DNA from: Acidimicrobiia bacterium
Lineage (GTDB): Bacteria; Actinomycetota; Acidimicrobiia; Acidimicrobiales; Ilumatobacteraceae
Length of the DNA stretch: 6,121 nt
Direction: 5' to 3'
Assembly: GCA_009926705.1 (NCBI GenBank)
Contig: RFOJ01000061.1
Coordinates: forward strand, 1 to 6,121
The number at the start of each line of letters is the position of its first letter. Position 1 is the stretch's first letter. Under the pieces are notes generated by a model, which was not told the DNA's origin, made no database searches, and was given only the letters and a program-made list of their open reading frames with translations. Shown here in pieces: positions 1 through 5,715 of this stretch. The position numbers and the translations under genes were made by a program.

Positions 1-156
1 GTTGGCGAGTCGTTCGGCGGCGCGCTGGCCGTCTTTCACGGCCTTGCCGAGCACGCGTTCGTCGGCCGCAGTAAGTAGTGGGTACTTGCCGATCTCGTTG
101 AGATACTGGCGCACCGTGTCGGGTGTATCACCGCCGGTGATTCGTGGGCTCGCCAC
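1..156 (-). CDS. Sigma-70 family RNA polymerase sigma factor, N-terminal 52 residues (runs off the window)
   Basis: This is the beginning of a sigma factor that directs RNA polymerase to promoters. Only 52 codons are present; the rest lies beyond base 1. Residues 13-33 (DTVRQYLNEIGKYPLLTAADE) match the region 1.2 start of primary and group 2 sigma factors, typically D-x-V-R-x-Y-L-x-x-I-G-x-x-P-L-L-T-x-x-E-E. Region 1.2 begins only about 12 residues in, so the acidic region 1.1 of long primary sigmas is missing. I chose the GTG at 154-156 because it follows the dnaG stop by 7 bases and a GAGG lies 12 bases upstream inside the end of dnaG. An in-frame TTG at 202-204 would overlap dnaG and adds no recognisable sequence. 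Position directly after dnaG recalls the dnaG-rpoD arrangement of the macromolecular synthesis operon. Whether it is the essential primary sigma (SigA/RpoD) or a group 2 paralogue cannot be decided without regions 2-4. Confidence 0.85.
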   Translation of the reverse strand, partial: MASPRITGGDTPDTVRQYLNEIGKYPLLTAADERVLGKAVKDGQRAAERLAN

Positions 157-163
157 TAGCGGG

Positions 164-1921
164 TCACGCCTCGACTGCGGAGGAAACGTCGTACAGCCAT
201 GCAAGTAGATCCGATACGTCAGATTCTGCCACATCCCGATCGCCCAAACGCTCCACCTGCTGGCGAATGTTTCGGTCGCGAGTGATGACCTCGGGTGAGG
301 TGTTCGTCACTCGGCGCGCGAGTTCGCGTCGCACCGCGGCTCGCAACAAGTTGATTCCCTCTTTGCGCGGGTCTCCTTCGACCGTCGCGACGAGCACTCG
401 ACTGAGGAGTTCTTGCGCGTCTGGGTCGAGTTCGGCTTCGGCACGCTTGAAGTCGTTGCGGTGCTGCATCATCGCGCGGAACACGCGGCGATGCGACTCG
501 TCGGCAAACACTTCTTCCGACACGATGCCCGTGACTGCATCAAAGTCGTTGACCATCAGGGCCAAAATGACGAACTCGGCGTTCTCGCGCGGGCCCGACT
601 GCATTGGCACAGACGTCTCGACGCGGGCCATGCGCCGGTCGAGGCCCTTGTCGACGCGGCGAATGACGTCGGCCTTTTCTTCGATGCCCAGGGTCTCGGC
701 AAGCGCAGACGCGTAATCGCGCCGCACGAACTCACTCGGATGCTCATTGATGATTGCCAGTGCGCGAGCGAGCGCTCGCTCTTTCGACTCGGGCGTATCG
801 ATCTTCTGGCTCTCGATCGAGCGCCGCACGCGGAAAGCGAGAAATTCTTCGGCGTTGTTCACCGAGTCGAGCAGGCCCTGCGGGTCGCTACCGGCCAGGT
901 CACCCGGATCTTTGCCGCCACTCAGGCGGGCCACTTTCACCTGAACTGCAAGCTTCTTTTCCCACTCATAGAAGCGCTCAGCGGCACCTTGACCGGCCGC
1001 GTCGGCGTCGAACGCGAGCACAACTTTGTTCGCAAATCGTTTGATAAGCCGAACATGGTCTTCAGTCAGCGCAGTGCCACACGTTGCAACCGCGCGTGTG
1101 AAACCGATGCGATGAAAACCAATGACGTCGGTGTATCCCTCGCACACAACGATTTCGTCCGCCTTGACCACGTCGGACTTCGCCCAGTTGAGACCGTACA
1201 GTGTCTTTGACTTCGCGTAGATCTTCGACTCTGCGGAGTTCTTGTACTTCGCCGGGTCGCTGCTGCCGGGCAGCACTCGCCCACCGAACGCCACCGCCTC
1301 GCCCGACTCTTTAAAGATGGGGAACATCACTCGCGCGCGAAACGAATCTTGCTGCCGACCACGACTGTTGGTGAAAGCAAGACCGCAGTCGCGCATCATT
1401 TCGGCAGACGCACCGAGAGCCTTGCTGAGGGCGTCCCAGTCGTCGGGTGCCCAACCAATGCGAAACTGTCGCGCAACGTCGCCGCTCAAACCGCGCGAGC
1501 GCAAGTAGTCGCGTGCGGCCTTGGCATCAGGGGCGGTGAGGAGCCGCTGGTGATACCACTCCACCGCTCGCTCCATGACTTCGAGCAGTTCCTTGTTGCG
1601 TTGGCGGTCGCGCGGCGGGCCGCCTTGCGTGTAGTTGAGGGTCACGCCCACCTTCGCTGCAAGGTGCTCGACGGCTCCGACGAAGTCGAGCCGCTCGACT
1701 TCTTGAACAAACTTGAACACGTCGCCCGACGCACCACAACCGAAGCACTTGTATCGGCCGGTCTCGTCGCGCACGTTGAATGACGGCGTCTTTTCACCGT
1801 GGAACGGGCAGAGACCCTGGAAGTTTCGGCCGGCTCGCTTCAGCGTGACGTAGTTGCCGATGACCGCCGAGATCGGCTGGGCAGCGCGAACACGCTCGAT
1901 GTCGTCGTCAACGATGGCCAC
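164..1921 (-). CDS. dnaG: DNA primase DnaG
   Basis: This primase synthesises the short RNA primers for lagging-strand and restart replication, working with the replicative helicase DnaB at the fork. The protein is 585 residues, normal for bacterial DnaG. The N-terminal CHC2 zinc-binding domain has ligands C38, H41, C59 and C62 (CPFHGEKTPSFNV, then CFGCGASGD). The RNA polymerase core carries FRARVMFPI at 194-202 and KYKNSAESKIYAKSKTLYGL at 225-244. The Toprim subdomain carries the catalytic EGYTD at 261-265, the metal-binding DADAAG at 305-310 (D305, D307), and DPGD at 338-341. Residues from about 445 to the end should form the helicase-binding domain. The start is GTG at 1919-1921; no other start codon lies between it and the in-frame stop at 1952-1954. 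No Shine-Dalgarno sequence precedes it, and a -10-like TAGCCT 7 bases upstream suggests a leaderless transcript. The sigma factor gene follows after 7 bases, so co-expression is likely. Confidence 0.97.
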   Translation of the reverse strand: MAIVDDDIERVRAAQPISAVIGNYVTLKRAGRNFQGLCPFHGEKTPSFNVRDETGRYKCFGCGASGDVFKFVQEVERLDFVGAVEHLAAKVGVTLNYTQGGPPRDRQRNKELLEVMERAVEWYHQRLLTAPDAKAARDYLRSRGLSGDVARQFRIGWAPDDWDALSKALGASAEMMRDCGLAFTNSRGRQQDSFRARVMFPIFKESGEAVAFGGRVLPGSSDPAKYKNSAESKIYAKSKTLYGLNWAKSDVVKADEIVVCEGYTDVIGFHRIGFTRAVATCGTALTEDHVRLIKRFANKVVLAFDADAAGQGAAERFYEWEKKLAVQVKVARLSGGKDPGDLAGSDPQGLLDSVNNAEEFLAFRVRRSIESQKIDTPESKERALARALAIINEHPSEFVRRDYASALAETLGIEEKADVIRRVDKGLDRRMARVETSVPMQSGPRENAEFVILALMVNDFDAVTGIVSEEVFADESHRRVFRAMMQHRNDFKRAEAELDPDAQELLSRVLVATVEGDPRKEGINLLRAAVRRELARRVTNTSPEVITRDRNIRQQVERLGDRDVAESDVSDLLAWLYDVSSAVEA

Positions 1922-1928
1922 GCGCGAG

Positions 1929-1934
1929 AGGCTA
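1929..1934 (-). promoter_or_regulatory. Candidate -10 element for a leaderless dnaG transcript
   Basis: On the minus strand the hexamer reads TAGCCT, fitting the actinobacterial TANNNT -10 pattern. Exactly 7 bases (CTCGCGC) separate it from the dnaG GTG, so initiation at the usual distance would place +1 on the start codon. This agrees with the missing Shine-Dalgarno sequence. The -35 is weak: CTGACG at 1950-1955 resembles TTGACN, but the spacer is 15 bases, shorter than ideal. Seen: hexamer and spacing. Inferred: promoter function. A TANNNT match is common by chance, so confidence is limited. Confidence 0.35.
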
Positions 1935-1943
1935 CTTCGGGCA

Positions 1944-1962
1944 GTGCTGCGTCAGGTCGGCG
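1944..1962. repeat. Direct repeat copy 1 upstream of dnaG
   Basis: Plus-strand sequence gtgctgcgtcaggtcggcg. It matches copy 2 at 1976-1994 in 18 of 19 positions (t versus c at the fifth base), and the last 14 bases are identical. Relative to the dnaG GTG it spans about -24 to -42, covering the position of a -35 element. It may be a protein-binding site or the remnant of a small duplication. Confidence 0.6.
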
Positions 1963-1975
1963 CGAGTGCTGGATG

Positions 1976-1994
1976 GTGCCGCGTCAGGTCGGCG
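1976..1994. repeat. Direct repeat copy 2, overlapping the 3' end of terC
   Basis: Plus-strand sequence gtgccgcgtcaggtcggcg, 32 bases from copy 1 start to start, about three helical turns. It covers the last codons of terC and its TGA stop (1984-1986). The sequence between and beyond the copies is not similar at this 32-base offset, so this is not a clean tandem duplication. A shorter agtgctg also recurs at 1943-1949 and 1965-1971. Confidence 0.6.
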
Positions 1995-3012
1995 ACCGAT
2001 CGCCCCCGACGCGACGGTTGGCTCGAATTGACGCGAGAACACCGACGAGCAGGCAAGCGACGATCACACCGAGCGATGCGAGCGTCGGAATATGAATCTC
2101 GCGCCACGCCAGCGTCATCTTTGCGCCCACGAAGATAAGCAGCACAGAAATGGTCTGCGGCATGTAGACGAACCGCTCGCGCATGTCGGCGAGCAAGAAA
2201 AAGAGCGCTCGCAAGCCGAGAATTGCCCACGCATTTGAGGCAAACACGATGAACTGCTCGCGGCTCACAGCGAGCACCGCTGGCACCGAATCGACGGCGA
2301 AGATCACATCGGACACCTCGATGACGACCAGCACCGCAAGCAGTGGTGTCGCAAAGCGCTTGCCGTCAATTTTGGTGAACATCTTCTGGCCGTCGTAGTG
2401 ATCGACCGACGGAACGACGCGTCGGAAGAGTCGCATCGTCGCAGTTTCGCTCGGGTCAGTGTCTTCGTCTTCGCCGCGCAGAATCTTCCAGCCCGTGTAG
2501 ATGAGGAACAACCCGAAGAAGAGCAGCAGCACGGTGAAGCGGTTGATAACTGCCGTGCCGACGAAGATGAACACGAAACGCAGTACGAGCGCTCCAAAGA
2601 TTCCCCAGAAGAGCGTTCGGTGCTGGTACTCGCGCGGCACCTTGAAGTGGGAGAAGATAATCGCCCACACGAACACGTTGTCGACCGACAAGCTCTTCTC
2701 AATGAGGTAGGCACTTAGGTATTCGACGGATGCGCCGCTCCCCTCGCCTTGCCCGGCGAACATCGCGTAGATCACGCCAGTGACGGCGAGACCGAGCCCG
2801 ACCCAGACGGCGCTCTCAATCGCGGCCTCGCGAAGGTTGACGACGTGCGCCTTGCGGTGGAAGACGAGCAAGTCAACGAGCAGCGCCGCGGCGATCACAC
2901 CGATGAGTGCCGGCCACGCCCACGCCGGAACCGAGATATCGACGAAGTCGCCGCCACCAGGCGTGGCTGCAATCGCGCCAGAGTTGACCGCCGAAAACAA
3001 CTCAGCGATCAC
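1984..3012 (-). CDS. TerC/Alx-family integral membrane protein, probable metal (manganese) exporter
   Basis: TerC-family proteins are polytopic inner-membrane proteins. Characterised members such as E. coli Alx and B. subtilis TerC homologues are linked to Mn(II) efflux or metal loading of secreted proteins, and the founding member to tellurite resistance. The 342 residues contain several hydrophobic spans, at about 30-50, 66-86, 112-122, 133-155, 158-176, 222-246, 254-274 and 286-300, and a last one at 309-329. Family signatures are EKSLSVDNVFV at 105-115 and EVSDVIFAVDSVPA at 232-245; the acidic residues D111, D235 and D241 are likely metal-site residues. SNAWAILGLRALFFLL at 259-274 is also typical. 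The acidic loop near 180-188 should be soluble. The start is GTG at 3010-3012, directly preceded by an in-frame TAA (3013-3015), so it cannot begin further upstream. No clear Shine-Dalgarno is visible. Only 10 bases separate it from ppdK, leaving no room for the yybP-ykoY manganese riboswitch that often precedes this family. The exact substrate is inferred. Confidence 0.92.
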   Translation of the reverse strand: MIAELFSAVNSGAIAATPGGGDFVDISVPAWAWPALIGVIAAALLVDLLVFHRKAHVVNLREAAIESAVWVGLGLAVTGVIYAMFAGQGEGSGASVEYLSAYLIEKSLSVDNVFVWAIIFSHFKVPREYQHRTLFWGIFGALVLRFVFIFVGTAVINRFTVLLLFFGLFLIYTGWKILRGEDEDTDPSETATMRLFRRVVPSVDHYDGQKMFTKIDGKRFATPLLAVLVVIEVSDVIFAVDSVPAVLAVSREQFIVFASNAWAILGLRALFFLLADMRERFVYMPQTISVLLIFVGAKMTLAWREIHIPTLASLGVIVACLLVGVLASIRANRRVGGDRSPT

Positions 3013-3014
3013 TT

Positions 3015-3033
3015 AGACGAAACTACTTCGTCT
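3015..3033 (-). other. Inverted repeat (7-bp stem) at the ppdK-terC junction
   Basis: The arms agacgaa (3015-3021) and ttcgtct (3027-3033) are perfect reverse complements with a 5-base loop. In the mRNA the loop reads GUAGU and contains the ppdK UAG stop; a G-U pair could extend the stem to 8 bp. The stem ends 2 bases before the terC GTG. There is no following U tract, so a standard intrinsic terminator is unlikely. It may modulate terC initiation, mark an RNA processing site, or be chance. The stem is only moderately stable (3 of 7 pairs are G-C). Confidence 0.5.
3020..3025 (-). promoter_or_regulatory. Candidate -10 element for a leaderless terC transcript (weak)
   Basis: On the minus strand TAGTTT fits TANNNT and lies 7 bases before the terC GTG, the same geometry as the dnaG candidate. 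No convincing -35 is seen about 17 bases upstream. The TAG is also the ppdK stop codon, so the match is partly forced by coding sequence, and the same bases belong to the inverted repeat. Treat it as a possibility only. Confidence 0.2.
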
Positions 3034-5701
3034 CGCTCTTCGCACCGCCGATGATCGCCTGCGCTGCCGCGAGACGAGCAATCGGGATTCGGTACGGCGA
3101 GCAACTCACGTAGTCGAGACCGGCTCGATAGAACAGACCGATCGACTCGGGGTCGCCGCCGTGCTCTCCGCAGACGCCGAGCTTCAACTTGCGCTTGGCT
3201 TTGCGGCCGCGCTTGGCGGCGATCTCCACGAGTTCTCCGACGCCCGTCTGGTCGATGGTCTCGAACGGATTGCGCTTCAGCAAACCAGCTTCGAGGTACG
3301 CCGGCATCATGCGGCTCTCGACGTCGTCGCGACTGAAGCCGAACGTCATCTGCGTGAGGTCGTTGGTGCCGAAGCTGAAGAAGTCAGCGTGCGCCGCCAG
3401 TTCGTCGGCACGAAGCGCAGCTCGAGGTGTCTCGATCATCGTGCCGATGGTGACCTGCGGACGCTTGGCTTTCTTGCCCGATGCCGTGGTGCGTGGACGC
3501 GCCGCGAAGTCGGCGAGCACTCCTTCGACCCAGCCGCGTGCGAGTGCGAGCTCGTCGTCGGTGACGGTGAGCGGGATCATCACTTCGACGATTGGTTCGT
3601 AACCCTCGCCTGCCACTTGATCGGCGGCTTCCATCAGTGCTCGCACTTGCATGGCATAGAGCCCGGGCTTGATGACGCCGAGTCGCACGCCGCGGGTGCC
3701 GAGCATCGGGTTGACTTCTGCCCAGGCGTGGGCGGCTTTGAGGAGCTGTTGTTCTTCAGCAGAGAGCCCGCCGGTCGCCGCCTTGATTTCGAGTTCGTCG
3801 ACACGCGGGAGGAATTCGTGCAACGGCGGGTCGAGCAGACGCACCGTGACGGGCAAGCCGCTCATCGCGCGCAGGATCGCAGCGAAGTCTTCTTTTTGCA
3901 CGACACGCAGTTCTTCGAGCGCTGCAGACTCTTCAGCTGCGGTGCTGGCGAGAATCATGCGGCGCACGACCGGCAAGCGGTCGGGTGCCAAGAACATGTG
4001 CTCGGTGCGGCAGAGACCGATGCCCTCAGCGCCGAAGTCGCGGGCGACCTTGGAGTCGTCACCGGTGTCGGCGTTGGCGCGAACACTCAACTTGCCCTTA
4101 CGGATCTCGTCGGCCCATTTGAGGATGGTGTGGAACTCTGCGGGCGGCTTCGAGCCAGCCAGCGTGAGCGCACCGAGCATGATCTCACCCGTGGCGCCGT
4201 CGATGGAGATGGTGTCGCCCTGGCGCACGACCGTGTCACCGACGCTGAATTGCTTGCCGTCGATTTTCACGGCTTCAGCACCGACGACGGCTGGGGTTCC
4301 CCAACCGCGCGCAACGACCGCCGCGTGACTGACGAGACCGCCACGTGAAGTGAGGATGCCTTTGGCGACCATCATGCCGTGCACGTCTTCGGGGCTCGTC
4401 TCGTTACGCACGAGGATGACTGCCTCGCCCGACTTGGCGGCAGCTTCTGCATCGTCGGCGGTGAAATAGACCTTGCCGACTGCCGCACCAGGCGACGCAG
4501 CGAGACCCTTAGCCACGGCCTTGGTCTTGTTGGCGAACTGCGGGTGCAGCACCGAGTCGAGGTGGTCGGCAGTGATGCGCATGAGCGCTTCTTTCTTGCT
4601 GATCTTCCACTTGTACTTGCCGGTGCCGCCGTTCTTCACCATCTCGACAGCCATGCGCAGTGCCGCTGCACCGGTGCGCTTGCCGACGCGCGTCTGCAGC
4701 ATCCACAACTTGCCGTCTTCAATGGTGAACTCGGTGTCGCACATGTCTTTGTAGTGGCGCTCGAGTCGCGCGAAGATTTCGAGCAATTGCGCGTGCACCT
4801 TTGGGAACTGGCGCTTCAGCGCGTCGAGGTCTTCGGTATTACGTATGCCGGCCACCACGTCTTCGCCTTGCGCGTTGATGAGGTAGTCGCCGTACGGCTT
4901 GTTCTCGCCGGTCGCGGCATTGCGGGTGAAACCGACGCCGGTGCCCGACTGGTTGTTGCGGTTTCCGAACACCATCGCCTGCACGTTGACGGCAGTGCCG
5001 AGGTTGTGGCTGATCTTCTCGCGAACGCGGTACGCGATGGCGCGAGCGCCGTTCCACGAGCGGAACACCGCTTCGACCGCGCCACGCAACTGCTTGGCGG
5101 GTTCTTGCGGGAAGTCTTTTCCCGTCTCGCGCTTGACGATCGACTTGTACTGTTCGCAGAGTTCGCGGAGTTTCGACGCGGGAAGATCGGCGTCGTTCTT
5201 GGTGCCGAGCGATGCTTTTGCCTGCTCGAGTGGGTGCTCGAAGTGATGGCCGTCGACGCCCAGCACGATTCGACCAAACATGGCGATGAAGCGGCGGTAG
5301 CTGTCGTACGCGAAGCGCTCATCGTTGGTGCTTCGTGCCAGACCCTGCACGCTCGCGTCGTTGAGACCGAGATTGAGGACGGTGTCCATCATTCCGGGCA
5401 TCGAGAACTTGGCGCCGGAGCGCACCGAAACAAGGAGCGGGTCTTTCGCGTCGCCAAGTTTGCGACCCATCTTCTTTTCGAGCGATGCGACATGTGCAGC
5501 GATCTCTTTGTCGAGGCCCTTCGGCCAGCCGCCTCGCATGTAGTCGCGACAGGCATCGGTGGTGACGGTGAAGCCGTGCGGTACCGGAAGCTTCAGCACC
5601 GTCATCATCTCGGCGAGGTTCGCACCCTTGCCGCCGAGCAGGTCTTTCATGCTCATCGGGGCCTTGCGATGCTTGTGGTCGAAGGCGTAGATGTACGTCA
5701 T
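3023..5701 (-). CDS. ppdK: Pyruvate, phosphate dikinase (PPDK)
   Basis: PPDK is a cytoplasmic enzyme that interconverts pyruvate, ATP and phosphate with PEP, AMP and pyrophosphate. It serves gluconeogenesis or a pyrophosphate-linked glycolysis. The protein is 892 residues, the usual size. The N-terminal ATP-grasp domain has LLGGKGANLAEM at 21-32, VSVRSGAKFSMPGMMDTVLN at 91-110 and FTRNAATGE at 258-266, and ends near LWMLQTRVGKRT (332-343). The swivelling phosphohistidine domain has GGLVSHAAVVARGWGTP at 454-470, with H459 the phosphoacceptor. The C-terminal PEP/pyruvate barrel has GLCRTEHMF (562-570), RLLDPPLHEFLP (621-632), IETPRAALRADELA (756-769), FSFGTNDLTQMTFGFSRDD (775-793) and CGEHGGDP with catalytic C844. 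I chose ATG at 5699-5701 because the protein then begins MTYIYAF, like known PPDKs; the open frame runs on to 6007, but there it overlaps ygfZ. No strong ribosome site is visible. Odd points: V457 replaces the regulatory threonine, and there is a basic insert at 733-749. It lies 14 bases after ygfZ and 10 before terC. Confidence 0.97.
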   Translation of the reverse strand: MTYIYAFDHKHRKAPMSMKDLLGGKGANLAEMMTVLKLPVPHGFTVTTDACRDYMRGGWPKGLDKEIAAHVASLEKKMGRKLGDAKDPLLVSVRSGAKFSMPGMMDTVLNLGLNDASVQGLARSTNDERFAYDSYRRFIAMFGRIVLGVDGHHFEHPLEQAKASLGTKNDADLPASKLRELCEQYKSIVKRETGKDFPQEPAKQLRGAVEAVFRSWNGARAIAYRVREKISHNLGTAVNVQAMVFGNRNNQSGTGVGFTRNAATGENKPYGDYLINAQGEDVVAGIRNTEDLDALKRQFPKVHAQLLEIFARLERHYKDMCDTEFTIEDGKLWMLQTRVGKRTGAAALRMAVEMVKNGGTGKYKWKISKKEALMRITADHLDSVLHPQFANKTKAVAKGLAASPGAAVGKVYFTADDAEAAAKSGEAVILVRNETSPEDVHGMMVAKGILTSRGGLVSHAAVVARGWGTPAVVGAEAVKIDGKQFSVGDTVVRQGDTISIDGATGEIMLGALTLAGSKPPAEFHTILKWADEIRKGKLSVRANADTGDDSKVARDFGAEGIGLCRTEHMFLAPDRLPVVRRMILASTAAEESAALEELRVVQKEDFAAILRAMSGLPVTVRLLDPPLHEFLPRVDELEIKAATGGLSAEEQQLLKAAHAWAEVNPMLGTRGVRLGVIKPGLYAMQVRALMEAADQVAGEGYEPIVEVMIPLTVTDDELALARGWVEGVLADFAARPRTTASGKKAKRPQVTIGTMIETPRAALRADELAAHADFFSFGTNDLTQMTFGFSRDDVESRMMPAYLEAGLLKRNPFETIDQTGVGELVEIAAKRGRKAKRKLKLGVCGEHGGDPESIGLFYRAGLDYVSCSPYRIPIARLAAAQAIIGGAKSETK

Positions 5702-5715
5702 ATGTTTGGTCAAGC

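Larger units (their letters stand above)
1922..1983 (-). other. terC-dnaG intergenic region, probable regulatory spacer
   Basis: This 62-base gap is the only intergenic space in the window longer than 14 bases. It contains one copy of a direct repeat and most of a second, plus a -10-like hexamer close to the dnaG start. I see no hairpin followed by a T run, so no intrinsic terminator separates terC from dnaG, and no small open frame of its own. Read-through from terC is possible in addition to any local promoter. Confidence 0.5.

Noticed and set aside
2..208. Plus-strand open frame at the window start
   Set aside because: It is the complement of the sigma factor N-terminus and the dnaG 3' end; the minus-strand reading gives a recognisable region 1.2.
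413..1210. Plus-strand open frame (265 codons) opposite dnaG
   Set aside because: Antisense to a fully conserved DnaG with intact catalytic motifs; no independent coding signal seen.
1922..1983. Intrinsic terminator between terC and dnaG
   Set aside because: No stable GC-rich hairpin followed by a T run is visible on the minus strand.
3161..4348. Long plus-strand open frame (395 codons) opposite the 3' half of ppdK
   Set aside because: Shadow of the ppdK codon pattern; no family motif, and all confirmed genes are on the minus strand.
5691..5713. TTGACC just upstream of the ppdK ATG as a -35 box
   Set aside because: It lies 12 bases or fewer from the start codon, so a start site would fall inside the gene, and no good -10 follows at 16-18 bases.
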